A DNA stretch of 64,000 nucleotides from a bacterium (GCA_905221375.1 CAJNCY010000010.1:40287-104286); one strand, 5' to 3'; shown: positions 25,768 through 37,549, counted from the first letter of the stretch. Notes: generated from the sequence alone by a model not told the origin. Translations and numbers: made by a program.

Positions 25768-26599
25768 TTAGCGACTCCTTGAACTCCTCTATCTTAATCG
25801 GTAATCGTTTAAATGACACGCCTCTATCAGCCAACCGTTTACAAAAGGCCGTAATTTTAGGTACTCCCAGCTGCACTTCTTCCATAAAAACAACATCTTG
25901 AAAGACATCACTCGGTCTACCACCCTTCACTAAACGTCCCTTTTCCATCACATAGACTTGATTCGCATATTCAGCCACATCATCCATCAAATGCGTTACC
26001 AAAACAATAGTCATCCCTGACTGATGGAGTTTTTTGAACAAATTCATCAACTCTTTTCTCCCCAGGGGATCTAGGCCTGCTGTGGGCTCATCTAAGACTA
26101 ATATAGCTGGTTCCATGGCAAGTATGCCTGCAATGGCGACACGTCTCATTTGTCCACCTGATAGCTCAAACGGACTGCGATCAAAAAGTGATTCATCAAT
26201 TCCAACCAGAGCCAGTTTCTCACGCGCAATCTGCTCCGCATCTTCTTCAGAAACTCCAAAATTTTGTGGTCCAAAAGCAACGTCCTTCAAAACTGTTTCT
26301 TCAAAGATCTGATTTTCAGCAAACTGAAATACCAAGCCAACCTGTTTTCTAATTTGACGAATATCTTTATTTTTAGAATTCGAGGTGATTAAGGTATCAA
26401 AAACTCGTACAGTTCCTTGACTTGGCACCAATAAACCATTTAAGAGTTGCAAAATAGTTGATTTCCCGCTACCTGTATGCCCAATTAAGGCCGTATAAGA
26501 ACCATCCTCAATCGTCAAAGAAACATCCGACAAAGCTGTTGAAGCTAAGGGAGTACCTTCTTGATATGTAAAACTCACATTTTCTAGAGCAATTCCCAT
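25760..26599 (-). CDS. ecfA2: ECF transporter ATPase A2
   Basis: A 279-residue ATPase with Walker [10 protein letters not shown], signature [10 protein letters not shown], Walker [13 protein letters not shown] and H-loop [11 protein letters not shown]. It pairs with EcfA1 to power EcfT. The start overlaps the end of ecfA1 by 16 bases and the stop overlaps ecfT. Confidence 0.95.
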   Translation of the reverse strand: MGIALENVSFTYQEGTPLASTALSDVSLTIEDGSYTALIGHTGSGKSTILQLLNGLLVPSQGTVRVFDTLITSNSKNKDIRQIRKQVGLVFQFAENQIFEETVLKDVAFGPQNFGVSEEDAEQIAREKLALVGIDESLFDRSPFELSGGQMRRVAIAGILAMEPAILVLDEPTAGLDPLGRKELMNLFKKLHQSGMTIVLVTHLMDDVAEYANQVYVMEKGRLVKGGRPSDVFQDVVFMEEVQLGVPKITAFCKRLADRGVSFKRLPIKIEEFKESLNG

Positions 26600-27411
26600 A
26601 GCTTATCCTCTAGCTCACTTTCTGTCAAATAATTTTCAGGCAAATCATAGCCATTCTGGCTCAAAGAATGTTTTAATTGATTGGCAAAAGGATCGTCTAA
26701 TCCAATTTGATCCAAATCATTTCGAGAGAAAAGATCTCTTGGACTACTAGTTGATTCAATTTCCCCTTTTTTCATGACCAACACACGATCACTCATGGCA
26801 ACTTCTTCCAAATCATGTGTAATGGAAATGACCGTCATATCATAGTCTTTTCGAATTCCTTTTACTGTCTCAATCAGTTCTCTACGCCCCTCAGGATCCA
26901 ACATACTTGTTGCTTCATCTAGGATTAGAATCGCTGGTCTTAGGGCTACAACACCTGCAATAGCCACACGTTGCTTTTGACCACCCGATAGACGCGCTGG
27001 CTCTCTCTTTTTAAAGTCCAACATGCCAACCAAATCCAGAGCTTCTTCCACTCTCTTTTTCATTTCTTGACGAGAAAGTCCCTGATTTTCCAAACCAAAG
27101 GCAACATCATCTTCAACAGTCGCTCCAACGAATTGATTATCTGGATTTTGAAAAACCATACCGATTTGACGACGTATATTCCAAACATTTTCCTCAGTCA
27201 GCCGTTGGCCATCAATTACAATCTCTCCGGATTCTGCTTCCAGTAAGCCATCAATTAAGCGAACCGTCGTTGATTTACCACTACCATTATGCCCTACAAT
27301 CGAAAGCCATTCTCCACGTTTCACGTGAAACGTAATATCCTTCACATCATAGTATCCCTGACTTTCCTTATAACGAAAAGAAAGATTTTTTACATCAATT
27401 ACTGATTTCAT
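26584..27411 (-). CDS. ecfA1: ECF transporter ATPase A1
   Basis: A 275-residue ATPase with Walker [11 protein letters not shown], signature [10 protein letters not shown], Walker [13 protein letters not shown] and H-loop ITHDLEEVA. It is the partner of EcfA2. The ATG overlaps the pgsA stop by four bases. A perfect 18-base palindrome of parS type (27316-27333) lies inside this gene. Confidence 0.95.
   Translation of the reverse strand: MKSVIDVKNLSFRYKESQGYYDVKDITFHVKRGEWLSIVGHNGSGKSTTVRLIDGLLEAESGEIVIDGQRLTEENVWNIRRQIGMVFQNPDNQFVGATVEDDVAFGLENQGLSRQEMKKRVEEALDLVGMLDFKKREPARLSGGQKQRVAIAGVVALRPAILILDEATSMLDPEGRRELIETVKGIRKDYDMTVISITHDLEEVAMSDRVLVMKKGEIESTSSPRDLFSRNDLDQIGLDDPFANQLKHSLSQNGYDLPENYLTESELEDKLWELL
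27317..27332. other. parS-type centromere site
   Basis: CGTTTCACGTGAAACG is a perfect palindrome that extends to 18 bases (27316-27333). It differs from the consensus TGTTTCACGTGAAACA only at the outermost bases. It lies within ecfA1, about 22 kb left of dnaA, and is the likely ParB target. Confidence 0.88.
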
Positions 27412-27953
27412 TTCGAACCAAATGTCCCTTTAAATACATAGGCACTACCCTTGAAATAGTCATAGCCAGAGTAGATAGTGAAAAACAAGGCCACATAAAG
27501 TAGAACTTGACCAATCAAAGTCCAATGTAATAGCAAGAAAATAATTGCAAACATCTGACTGAAAGTTTTAATTTTCCCAGGCATTGCTGCCGCTAAAACT
27601 GTTCCGCCAGTTTCAACCAATAAAAGCCTTAAACCTGTCACAGCCAACTCTCGACAGATAATAACTGCAACAATCCAAGCCGGAGCCATACCTAACTCAA
27701 TCAACATAATAAAAGCCGACATAACTAGTAACTTATCCGCCATAGGATCTGCAAATTTACCAAAATTACTGACCACATTCCATTTACGAGCTAAATATCC
27801 ATCTAAATAATCGGTAATACTAGCAATAGCAAAGATAATAGCTGCTACTATATGACTCTCTATCGAATTTCCTACTGTTAAAATAAAGATAAAAATAGGT
27901 ATAAAAAGAATTCGACCTATTGTTAAGAGATTTGGAATTTGTTCTTTTTTCAT
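27408..27953 (-). CDS. pgsA: CDP-diacylglycerol-glycerol-3-phosphate 3-phosphatidyltransferase
   Basis: A 181-residue membrane enzyme that makes phosphatidylglycerol phosphate, the committed step of anionic phospholipid synthesis. The CDP-alcohol phosphotransferase motif D-x2-DG-x2-AR-x8-G-x3-D-x3-D is visible as SITDYLDGYLARKWNVVSNFGKFADPMADK. Several helices follow. It is ten bases downstream of rodZ and overlaps ecfA1. Confidence 0.95.
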   Translation of the reverse strand: MKKEQIPNLLTIGRILFIPIFIFILTVGNSIESHIVAAIIFAIASITDYLDGYLARKWNVVSNFGKFADPMADKLLVMSAFIMLIELGMAPAWIVAVIICRELAVTGLRLLLVETGGTVLAAAMPGKIKTFSQMFAIIFLLLHWTLIGQVLLYVALFFTIYSGYDYFKGSAYVFKGTFGSK

Positions 27954-27963
27954 TCGTTTTTCC

Positions 27964-28806
27964 TTAATTCTTAGTGAAGGTTATCGTAATTGTCCCAGTA
28001 TAAGCTGTTAATTTAGATAAATCCACAGTTTGATTATCTACTGTCAAAGCAACACCTTTGACAACACCTAATGTAATGATAACAGGATTTGCTGTTGAAA
28101 CAGTTGTTTCCGAACTTTTATTATCCGGTGATAAAGTCACACCACCCTCAAGCTCGCTTTCTGAAACACTGACCCAACTTCTAGCATCTGAAACTGCCAA
28201 TTGCAATTTAACTGTTTCCTTACTTGTCTTGTAAGCGATTTCTACATGATTTCCTTCACCTGATACACTTATAGCTGATTCTACACTAGAGGAACTGCTA
28301 GATGAACTACTACTTGAGGAGTGGGGAACAGAGCTAGTTGAACTTATTGAACTTGTTGATTGAACCACACTGTAATTAGAAAGAGAAGGCCCCTCTGGTT
28401 GAGTTTGAATATAGTTCCAAACATAATAGGTCACAAAAATTAAAATCGATAAAGCAAAAAGGATAAAATAAAATAAAGGTAAAAAGGATGTTTTTTTCTT
28501 CTTTTTCTTACTTGAACGTCTACGACCTGTCAACTCATCTTCATCAACATCTACTTCCTCATAAGTAATCATACTCCCCGAATCATAAGCATCCAAAACA
28601 ATTTGATCATCTAACTCAACAGCCCATGCATATTTTTTCAAGAAAGAACGCGTGTAAAAAGGACTTGGAAGTTGATCGAAATCGTCTGCCTCCATCGCTT
28701 CCAACATATCTAACTGAATTTCTGTCTTTTTCTGCAATTCATCTAAACTCAATCCCTGATTGATTCTAGCTAATCGTAAAACCTCACCAATTGTTTTTTT
28801 CCTCAT
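27964..28806 (-). CDS. rodZ: RodZ-like cytoskeletal/wall protein
   Basis: About 280 residues: an N-terminal HTH_25 domain (1-90, LRLARINQGLSLDELQKKTEIQLDMLEAMEADDF), a basic RRSSKKKKKK stretch, one membrane helix (about 110-130), an extracellular linker with a run of 12 serines, and a C-terminal DUF4115-type beta domain. It links the division or elongation machinery to the membrane together with MreC/MreD. The ATG at 28806 is preferred because AGAAGG sits 10 bases before it, while the ATG at 28815 is only one base from that site. Confidence 0.9.
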   Translation of the reverse strand: MRKKTIGEVLRLARINQGLSLDELQKKTEIQLDMLEAMEADDFDQLPSPFYTRSFLKKYAWAVELDDQIVLDAYDSGSMITYEEVDVDEDELTGRRRSSKKKKKKTSFLPLFYFILFALSILIFVTYYVWNYIQTQPEGPSLSNYSVVQSTSSISSTSSVPHSSSSSSSSSSSSVESAISVSGEGNHVEIAYKTSKETVKLQLAVSDARSWVSVSESELEGGVTLSPDNKSSETTVSTANPVIITLGVVKGVALTVDNQTVDLSKLTAYTGTITITFTKN

Positions 28807-28847
28807 ACTTGTCATCCCTTCTTTCTAGTGTCTATTATGATAGGTTA

Positions 28848-30131
28848 CTACGATGGGAATATTGTAAAATCAACTATATCCCCTTCATCTATTAAGTGAT
28901 GCCCTGCTTCAAGGACATCCTCTAAAGTAATTTCCTGTAAAATCTTTGGTAAATCAAAAATTGTCTCACCATGTTCAAAAGCATCATATTGCGTTGCAAT
29001 AAATTCAAGAGAGTTCATGCTACTGAAAAATTCTCCAAACATCTCTCTTTTTATAATATCTAAATGATCCTCTGTAATATCTAAATCCTTTGTAAAATTA
29101 CGAATAGCCTTCCTAAACTGATGAGATAAAGCAACTGGCTCTCTCGTATCCATTGTCAACATAACAAAATGAAAACGACTTGTTACTTCAATTTCAAGAG
29201 ATAAGGAAGCATCTATTTTACCTGATTCATATAACTTTTGAAAACGATCCGAAGTCCAACCAAACATCATTGCAAACAATAATTTTAATAAAATATGATG
29301 TCGATAGCAATCCGCTTCAGCAACTTTTCGCTTACCTCTAATCCCAATCGCTAGTTTAGGAGAAGATACTTCCATTCTCATACTGTCTGTTTGCTTTACA
29401 GCCTGTAAAACAAACTTTTCTCTTGCTACATCCTGAACATCTAAATCTTTCAGTTCTTTTCTTTCAAAATAGTCCTGTACTCGCTCCACATCAAAATTAC
29501 CAACTAAAAACAGAGACATGTTTACAGGTTTGTAAAATCTTGTAAAATTTTCTTGCAAATTAGTTAGATTGATTTGGGAAATGGACTCCTCACTTCCAAC
29601 TATATCAGTTGCTAAAGGTGTGCCAGGATACAAATTCGCTAAAGTTGAAAAGAATAAACACGAATCTGGATCATCTTGATACATTTCTCGTTCTTGCTGA
29701 ATAATATCCTGCTCTCTTAAAATGGAAGCTTCAGTAAAATGTGCTGATGTTACCAATTCATCAAGTAAGTCTAAATTTTCTAAAAAATGATCCGTTGCTG
29801 AAAAAAGATAGCTTGTTTTTGTAAAGCTTGTAAAGGCATTACTATCTGCACCTAGACTCGTAAAAGCTGACATCAAATCGCTAGCATCTTCTCTCTCAAA
29901 TAATTTATGTTCAAGAAAATGAGCAATTCCTGCAGGATATTCTTTTACATCTCCGTCAACTTCTGTGACAAGCGTATCTACCGAACCAAATTGTACAGTT
30001 ACACTCCCGTAAACCTCTTTAAATTCCTTTTTAGGCAAAAGAGCTACTGTCAATCCATTTGACAAACGAGTCCGATAAACTATTTCTTTTACAGCTGGAT
30101 AGTATTTTTCTTCAAAAACAACCTTTGTCAT
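28848..30131 (-). CDS. M16 family zinc peptidase, active-type subunit (YmfH-like)
   Basis: A 427-residue cytoplasmic metallopeptidase with the inverted zinc motif HFLEH (in GIAHFLEHKLFE, about 71-75) and the downstream glutamates of the M16 family. It overlaps the adjacent M16-like gene by four bases, so the two products probably form a heterodimer with one catalytic and one non-catalytic partner, as in other M16B pairs. Natural substrates are not known; processing of small peptides is a family-based guess. Confidence 0.9.
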   Translation of the reverse strand: MTKVVFEEKYYPAVKEIVYRTRLSNGLTVALLPKKEFKEVYGSVTVQFGSVDTLVTEVDGDVKEYPAGIAHFLEHKLFEREDASDLMSAFTSLGADSNAFTSFTKTSYLFSATDHFLENLDLLDELVTSAHFTEASILREQDIIQQEREMYQDDPDSCLFFSTLANLYPGTPLATDIVGSEESISQINLTNLQENFTRFYKPVNMSLFLVGNFDVERVQDYFERKELKDLDVQDVAREKFVLQAVKQTDSMRMEVSSPKLAIGIRGKRKVAEADCYRHHILLKLLFAMMFGWTSDRFQKLYESGKIDASLSLEIEVTSRFHFVMLTMDTREPVALSHQFRKAIRNFTKDLDITEDHLDIIKREMFGEFFSSMNSLEFIATQYDAFEHGETIFDLPKILQEITLEDVLEAGHHLIDEGDIVDFTIFPS

Positions 30132-31378
30132 TCTATTCCTTCCATAAAGTAAATCGCTTGTAGTTTCACATTATTAGCTGCTCTACAAATAGCCTCCTTG
30201 TCAACTTGCTCTAGTTTTACAATCCAACTTTTAAAGTCTGCTGAAGATTTTCCAAGCAAGGCATTTTGATAAGCACGTTCAATCAATGAACTTTGATTAT
30301 CTTGAGAAAGCAACAAAGACCGACGAATCATTTCCTTGGTCTGCTCTAGCTCAAGCTCTGTAAAATATCCTTTTTTTAAATCAAGCAGTTGATTATTCAT
30401 CATTTTTCGAGCCTGATTCCGATTTTCTCGATCAATGCCAGCATACATCCTCAAGAATCCACTAAACAAATCAAGCTGACTTGAAATAGTATAAGCTAAT
30501 CCAGCATTTTCACGGACATTTGTAAAGAGCTTAGAATGAGCAAAGCCACCAAGTAAACCATTCATTACAATCATGGGTAAATGTTGCTCATCGCCATATT
30601 CAGCAGAGCAATAATATCCCAACTCTAAAATAGACTGTCCCACATTTTTCCGAACCATACCTTCCTGAAGGATATTGGAATAAGGTTGACGATACTGAAC
30701 CTTCACATCTCCTTTTCGACCTTTAAAGCCAAATGATTCTAATACATTTTGAATTTCAACCTCATTAAAATCACCTAGGAAAAAGAAATCTATTCGATCA
30801 TTGGCCAAAAATTCTTGGAAACAAGAATAAGAACTTTGTGGAGTCTCAGCTAAAATACGATTTCGTAAATCACTATATTCCAATTGGAGACGTTCATCAT
30901 GAAAAAATAATTTGTCTAATTCTTTATGTGCAAAATAAAAAGAATCGTCCATATCAGCTGCTAAACTTGCTAGCAATTGCTTTTTCTCAATTTCAAATAA
31001 GGACGGATCAAATCCATTATCAAATACTACGGGTGAAAAAAGAGTTTCTTTTACAAGTTCCAAAACCTGAGAAGTTAGCACATTTTTCCTACTTAAAAAC
31101 TCATCACGAACATAGGTAAATGTCAATTCTACAATGTGACTTTGCCCTCTTCTGAAACAATTGGTTGACATATCTGTACCGTATAAACTGGCCAAATGTC
31201 TTCTCAAATCTTGAGAAATGGGGTACATCTGATTAGCAGTCTCTAGCATACTCGCACTCAACATGCGACCTGCAATCGTATCGAGGGATAATGGAGCGGT
31301 AAAACGCACGGCGATTTTGTTCGTTTTAAACTTTTTTGATTGGATAAAATGTGTTGAAATTCCATGCACTAACTCCAT
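30128..31378 (-). CDS. M16 family protein lacking the zinc motif (YmfF-like)
   Basis: A 416-residue M16-fold protein. Where the active partner has HxxEH, this one reads AGRMLSASMLETANQ, so no zinc site is seen and it is probably the non-catalytic half. The C-terminal M16C-like region (ENAGLAYTISSQLDLFSGFLRMYAGI) is well conserved. It is first in the minus-strand run leading to rodZ and pgsA. Confidence 0.87.
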   Translation of the reverse strand: MELVHGISTHFIQSKKFKTNKIAVRFTAPLSLDTIAGRMLSASMLETANQMYPISQDLRRHLASLYGTDMSTNCFRRGQSHIVELTFTYVRDEFLSRKNVLTSQVLELVKETLFSPVVFDNGFDPSLFEIEKKQLLASLAADMDDSFYFAHKELDKLFFHDERLQLEYSDLRNRILAETPQSSYSCFQEFLANDRIDFFFLGDFNEVEIQNVLESFGFKGRKGDVKVQYRQPYSNILQEGMVRKNVGQSILELGYYCSAEYGDEQHLPMIVMNGLLGGFAHSKLFTNVRENAGLAYTISSQLDLFSGFLRMYAGIDRENRNQARKMMNNQLLDLKKGYFTELELEQTKEMIRRSLLLSQDNQSSLIERAYQNALLGKSSADFKSWIVKLEQVDKEAICRAANNVKLQAIYFMEGIE

Positions 31379-31507
31379 GATTTACCTCCTTATATACAGA
31401 CTTCTATTATATCACGAAAACCTGAAATTTTCTTGTTCTCTGTAACACTTTTGAAATAAAAATCGCTTACATTTCTCCCTGTTTCTCTCACTATTTTTAA
31501 GAAAATA

Positions 31508-31516
31508 TGGTATAAT
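31508..31516 (+). promoter_or_regulatory. extended -10 promoter of yaaA-recF
   Basis: TGG-TATAAT, 20 bases before the yaaA ATG, with GAGGTG as the ribosome-binding site. Confidence 0.65.
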
Positions 31517-31536
31517 ACCAAAGATTGAGGTGAATT

Positions 31537-31905
31537 ATGGAATACAAATTATTTGAAGAATTTATTACCCTCCAAGCACTACTCAAAGAACTTGGAATTA
31601 CACATAGCGGAGGAGCTATCAAATCATTTCTCTCTGAACATTCTGTTTACTTTAATGGGGAATTAGAGAATCGTCGCGGTAAAAAACTTCGTATTGGCGA
31701 TAAAATTGACATCCCTGACATGAATATTGACATCTTGTTGACACAACCTACTTCTGAGGAGCAAGATGAATACCAAGCTGATAAAGTTGAAAAAGAACGA
31801 ATCGCTAAACTCGTCAAAGAGATGAATAAGGGAGTAAAAAAAGACAAATCGAAACTTTCTTCATCACCCAAAAGCAAACAAGCTCCTCGATTCCCTGGTA
31901 GATAA
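31537..31905 (+). CDS. yaaA: S4-domain RNA-binding protein, YaaA type
   Basis: A 122-residue protein whose N-terminal half is an S4 RNA-binding domain ([48 protein letters not shown]). The C-terminal tail is basic and probably disordered. It sits three bases before recF, a very common Gram-positive pairing, and probably acts on rRNA or the ribosome. Confidence 0.88.
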   Translation: MEYKLFEEFITLQALLKELGITHSGGAIKSFLSEHSVYFNGELENRRGKKLRIGDKIDIPDMNIDILLTQPTSEEQDEYQADKVEKERIAKLVKEMNKGVKKDKSKLSSSPKSKQAPRFPGR

Positions 31906-31907
31906 TC

Positions 31908-33005
31908 ATGTGGCTACAACACCTATCTCTCAAAACTTTTCGTAACTACAAAGAGACGAAAATAGACTTTAATCCTAAATTAAATATCTTTTTAGGACGC
32001 AATGCACAAGGTAAAACAAATATGTTAGAGGCTATCTATTTTTTAGCCTTAACACGCAGTCATCGAACTCGAACAGATAAAAATCTCATTCATTTTGATG
32101 AGGAACAGCTTCATCTTTCAGGTCTCGTTCAGAAAAAAACTGGATCCATTCCTCTCGAAATTGAACTAACACAAAAAGGCCGTGTAACAAAAGTTAATCA
32201 CTTAAAACAGGCACGACTTTCAGATTATGTCGGACACATGAATGTTGTCTTATTTGCTCCTGAAGATTTACAACTAATTAAAGGAGCACCTTCGGTTCGA
32301 CGAAAATTTATTGATATAGAGCTTGGACAAATTAAGCCAATCTATTTATCAGATTTAACCAATTATAACCATATTCTTAAGCAAAGAAACACTTATCTAA
32401 AATCAGCTCAAAAAATAGATGAAACCTTCCTTTCTGTGTTGGATGATCAGCTAATTGATTATGGATGTCGTGTAATGAATCACCGCTTAGATTTCATAAA
32501 AAAACTAGAATCATTTGGACGTAAGAAACATTTTGAACTCTCTAATCAGATCGAAGAGTTGTCAATATCCTATCAATCTTCTGTCAAGATAACTGACAAA
32601 GAAAACTTATCCGAATCTTTCAAAATCGCTTTAGAAAAAAGTAGATCCAGAGATTTATTTAAAAAGAATACTGGTGTCGGTCCTCATCGAGATGATATTT
32701 CTTTTTATATAAATGAGATGGATGCTAGTTTCGGAAGTCAAGGCCAACATCGTAGTCTCGTCCTTTCTATAAAATTAGCAGAAATCGAGTTAATGGAAAG
32801 TATTACTACAGAATCTCCAATATTACTACTTGACGATGTTATGAGCGAGCTTGACAACACTAGACAACTAAAATTATTAGAAACGATTTCTCAGTCAATC
32901 CAAACCTTTATCACAACAACAAGCTTAGATCATCTGCAAAATCTACCAGAAAATCTAAGCATCTTCACTATTCAAAATGGTAAAGTTACTGTAAACGAAA
33001 GTTGA
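31908..33005 (+). CDS. recF: DNA replication and repair protein RecF
   Basis: A 365-residue SMC-like ATPase that helps load RecA at gaps. Walker A is GRNAQGKTN (about 31-39), the signature GPHRDD lies near residue 262, and [16 protein letters not shown] and [11 protein letters not shown] give the ABC-type signature and Walker B. It overlaps nothing and follows yaaA by two bases. It is located 16 kb from dnaN, not next to it as in many bacteria. Confidence 0.96.
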   Translation: MWLQHLSLKTFRNYKETKIDFNPKLNIFLGRNAQGKTNMLEAIYFLALTRSHRTRTDKNLIHFDEEQLHLSGLVQKKTGSIPLEIELTQKGRVTKVNHLKQARLSDYVGHMNVVLFAPEDLQLIKGAPSVRRKFIDIELGQIKPIYLSDLTNYNHILKQRNTYLKSAQKIDETFLSVLDDQLIDYGCRVMNHRLDFIKKLESFGRKKHFELSNQIEELSISYQSSVKITDKENLSESFKIALEKSRSRDLFKKNTGVGPHRDDISFYINEMDASFGSQGQHRSLVLSIKLAEIELMESITTESPILLLDDVMSELDNTRQLKLLETISQSIQTFITTTSLDHLQNLPENLSIFTIQNGKVTVNES

Positions 33006-33015
33006 CAATATTGTA

Positions 33016-33048
33016 AAAGAACTCCTGTTTTCACGGGAGTTCTTTTTA
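33016..33048. terminator. bidirectional terminator between recF and guaB
   Basis: AAAGAACTCC / GGGAGTTCTTT with a short loop and T runs on both strands. Confidence 0.85.
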
Positions 33049-33054
33049 TTTCTT

Positions 33055-34615
<1,561 letters not shown>

Positions 34616-34627
34616 ATGTTACAGGAG

Positions 34628-34670
34628 TAAATAAAAAACTATCTTTTCTTTCTGATAGAAATGATAGTTT
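34628..34670 (-). terminator. trpS terminator
   Basis: On the minus strand AAACTATC / GATAGTTT followed by TTTTATTTA. Confidence 0.7.
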
Positions 34671-34685
34671 CATGTAAAAATAAAC

Positions 34686-35711
34686 TTAGTTAAAGTAATG
34701 AAGTCCCATTGCTCCCTTAACATCAGATAGGGTTTGACCTGCAACTTCACGCGCTCTTTCACTACCTTTTTGAAGCATATTATACACTTCTCCCATATCC
34801 TTAGCAAATTCGATACGGCGCTCACGAATAGGACCCAGTTCACGTTCTAATATTTCAAGTAGATAACGCTTGGTCTTCACATCACCAAGACCACCTCGTT
34901 GATAATGTTCTTTCATTTCAGCAATTTCTTGAGCATCTTCTGGACGACCAAAAACATCTAGATAATGGAAAACCATATTTCCTTCAATTTTACCTGGATC
35001 CTCAACACGGATATGATCTGGATCTGTATACATACTCATTACTTTTTTACGCAAAGTATCCGCATCATCAGCTAAATAAATACCATTATTGAGTGATTTA
35101 GACATTTTAGCATTTCCATCTAAACCAGGCAAACGACCTGCTCTTTCATTTTCTGGATAAATACCTTCCGGTTCTACCAAGACATTACAGTTATATGCAT
35201 TGTTAAAAGAACGAACAATCTCGCGAGTTTGCTCAATCATTGGTTTCTGATCTGTCCCAACAGGAACATAATCGGCCTTAAATGCTGTGATGTCAGCTGC
35301 TTGAGCGATTGGATAGACCAAGAATCCTGTCGGAATACTTTCTCCAAATCCTTTCTGAGCAATCTCTGTTTTGACAGTTGGATTTCGTTCCAAACGAGCT
35401 AGTGACACCAAATTCATATAATACATAGACAACTCAGCTAATTCTGGAATTTGACTTTGAATAAAGATAGTTGATTTACTCGGATCCAATCCAACTGCAA
35501 GGTAATCCAAAGCCACATTTCCAATAGACTCTACAATGGTTTGAGGATCTTTGGCATGATCTGTCAAGGCTTGTTGGTCAGCCAAGAACACAAACATGTC
35601 ATACTTATCCTCTTCCTGTAATAATACTCGATTTTTGAGACTTCCAACATAATGTCCAATATGCAATTTTCCTGTTGGACGGTCTCCTGTTAAAATAATG
35701 GGTTTAGTCAT
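34686..35711 (-). CDS. trpS: tryptophanyl-tRNA synthetase
   Basis: A 341-residue class I synthetase. The HIGH motif is present as [11 protein letters not shown] and KMSKS as [10 protein letters not shown] (about 201-205). Length fits the larger TrpRS form common in streptococci. A TATAAT (35745-35740) lies upstream. No T-box leader is seen, so regulation may depend on the intergenic palindrome shared with the ABC-F gene. Confidence 0.95.
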   Translation of the reverse strand: MTKPIILTGDRPTGKLHIGHYVGSLKNRVLLQEEDKYDMFVFLADQQALTDHAKDPQTIVESIGNVALDYLAVGLDPSKSTIFIQSQIPELAELSMYYMNLVSLARLERNPTVKTEIAQKGFGESIPTGFLVYPIAQAADITAFKADYVPVGTDQKPMIEQTREIVRSFNNAYNCNVLVEPEGIYPENERAGRLPGLDGNAKMSKSLNNGIYLADDADTLRKKVMSMYTDPDHIRVEDPGKIEGNMVFHYLDVFGRPEDAQEIAEMKEHYQRGGLGDVKTKRYLLEILERELGPIRERRIEFAKDMGEVYNMLQKGSERAREVAGQTLSDVKGAMGLHYFN

Positions 35712-35739
35712 TTTGTTCTCCTTCGATATAGTCCCTTCA

Positions 35740-35745
35740 ATTATA
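35740..35745 (-). promoter_or_regulatory. -10 element of trpS
   Basis: TATAAT on the minus strand, 28 bases before the trpS ATG; no convincing -35 was found. Confidence 0.5.
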
Positions 35746-35804
35746 GCATTTTTTTAATGAAATAACCGCAATTTATCAAAATAAATCAACCTTGCTATTC
35801 ACGG

Positions 35805-35843
35805 TTTTGTGTAAAGTGTACTGTAAATGTAATTTACACAAAA
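35805..35843. repeat. long inverted repeat between trpS and the ABC-F gene
   Basis: Perfect 11-base arms TTTTGTGTAAA (35805-35815) and TTTACACAAAA (35833-35843) surround a 17-base spacer that holds a further TGTAAA. No T tract follows on either strand, so it is more likely an operator than a terminator. Confidence 0.6.
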
Positions 35844-35858
35844 TTGACAGATAAAAAT

Positions 35859-35887
35859 TTGAATATTTCCGTATTTTCTAGTAGAAT
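35859..35887 (+). promoter_or_regulatory. promoter of the ABC-F gene
   Basis: TTGAAT (35859-35864), 17-base spacer, TAGAAT (35882-35887). Confidence 0.6.
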
Positions 35888-35916
35888 AAATATATTACAT
35901 ATATAGGAGAAAAACA

Positions 35917-37539
35917 TTGCTTACAGTATCTGATGTTTCACTACGTTTTAGTGATCGTAAACTTTTTGATGATGTCAATATCAAATTTACAGAAGGAAAT
36001 ACTTATGGATTAATCGGTGCTAATGGTGCCGGAAAATCAACCTTTTTAAAAATTTTAGCTGGAGATATCGAACCTACTACTGGTCACATCTCTCTTGGTC
36101 CAGATGAACGTCTCTCTGTTCTTCGTCAAAATCACTTTGACTATGAAGATGAACGTGCTATTGATGTCGTTATCATGGGAAATGAAAAACTTTATAGCAT
36201 CATGAAGGAAAAAGATGCTATATACATGAAGGAAGATTTCTCAGATGAGGACGGAGTCCGTGCTGCCGAACTTGAAGGAGAGTTTGCCGAGCTTGGAGGC
36301 TGGGAAGCAGAAAGTGAAGCCTCTCAACTACTTCAAAACCTAAACATTCCAGAAGAATTGCACTACCAAAATATGAGCGAATTAGCCAATGGTGAGAAAG
36401 TAAAGGTTCTCCTCGCCAAAGCACTTTTTGGTAAACCAGATGTTCTTCTATTGGACGAGCCGACCAACGGTTTGGATATCCAATCTATTACTTGGTTAGA
36501 AGACTTCTTGATTGACTTTGATAACACAGTTATCGTAGTATCCCATGACCGTCACTTCTTAAACAAAGTATGTACTCACATGGCCGACCTTGACTTTGGA
36601 AAAATCAAACTCTATGTCGGAAACTACGACTTCTGGAAGGAATCTTCTGAACTTGCTGCTAAATTGCTAGCAGACCGTAATGCTAAAGCAGAAGAAAAAA
36701 TTAAGCAATTGCAAGAATTCGTTGCTCGTTTCTCTGCCAATGCTTCCAAATCAAGACAAGCAACATCACGTAAGAAAATGCTTGATAAGATTGAGCTAGA
36801 AGAGATTGTACCATCTAGTCGTAAATATCCATTTATTAACTTTAAAGCGGAGCGTGAAATTGGTAATGATCTCTTGACAGTAGAAAATCTAACTGTAAAG
36901 ATTGATGGTGAGACTATTTTAGATAATATCAGCTTTATCTTGCGTCCAGGTGATAAGACCGCTCTTATTGGACAAAATGATATCCAAACGACTGCATTAA
37001 TTCGTGCAATCATGGGAGATATTGACTATGAAGGAACTGTCAAGTGGGGAGTTACAACTAGTCAATCTTACCTACCAAAAGATAACTCAGCTGATTTTGC
37101 AGGGGGAGAATCAATCCTTGACTGGTTGCGTCAATTTGCAAGTAAAGAAGAAGATGACAATACTTTCCTACGCGGTTTCCTCGGCCGTATGCTCTTCTCT
37201 GGAGATGAGGTTAACAAACCTGTCAACGTCTTGTCAGGAGGAGAAAAAGTGCGTGTCATGCTTTCAAAACTCATGCTCTTGAAATCAAATGTCCTTGTAC
37301 TTGATGATCCAACCAATCACTTGGACTTGGAATCAATCTCAAGCTTGAACGATGGATTGAAAAACTTTAAAGAATCAATCATCTTTGCCAGTCATGACCA
37401 CGAGTTTATCCAAACTTTGGCTAACCATATCATTGTCTTGTCTAAAAATGGCGTCATTGACCGTATCGATGAAACCTATGATGAATTCCTAGAAAATGCA
37501 GAAGTACAAGCAAAAGTTAAAGAACTTTGGAAAGACTAA
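35917..37539 (+). CDS. ABC-F family ATPase, YbiT-like
   Basis: A 540-residue soluble protein with two ABC domains and no membrane part, of the class that acts on ribosomes. Domain 1 is canonical: GANGAGKST, LANGEKVKVLLAKAL, LLLDEPTNGLD. After the helical linker, domain 2 keeps LSGGEKVRVMLSKL but its Walker A reads GQNDIQTTA without GK, and the Walker B glutamate is Asp (LVLDDPTNHLD), so the second site may not hydrolyse ATP well. The start is a TTG at 35917 with AGGAG 8 bases upstream; no ATG fits. A terminator follows. Confidence 0.92.
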   Translation: MLTVSDVSLRFSDRKLFDDVNIKFTEGNTYGLIGANGAGKSTFLKILAGDIEPTTGHISLGPDERLSVLRQNHFDYEDERAIDVVIMGNEKLYSIMKEKDAIYMKEDFSDEDGVRAAELEGEFAELGGWEAESEASQLLQNLNIPEELHYQNMSELANGEKVKVLLAKALFGKPDVLLLDEPTNGLDIQSITWLEDFLIDFDNTVIVVSHDRHFLNKVCTHMADLDFGKIKLYVGNYDFWKESSELAAKLLADRNAKAEEKIKQLQEFVARFSANASKSRQATSRKKMLDKIELEEIVPSSRKYPFINFKAEREIGNDLLTVENLTVKIDGETILDNISFILRPGDKTALIGQNDIQTTALIRAIMGDIDYEGTVKWGVTTSQSYLPKDNSADFAGGESILDWLRQFASKEEDDNTFLRGFLGRMLFSGDEVNKPVNVLSGGEKVRVMLSKLMLLKSNVLVLDDPTNHLDLESISSLNDGLKNFKESIIFASHDHEFIQTLANHIIVLSKNGVIDRIDETYDEFLENAEVQAKVKELWKD

Positions 37540-37549
37540 ATAAAACTTC

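Noticed and set aside
28270..28330. Low-complexity repeat-like stretch
   Set aside because: It simply encodes the polyserine linker of RodZ and is not a mobile or regulatory repeat.
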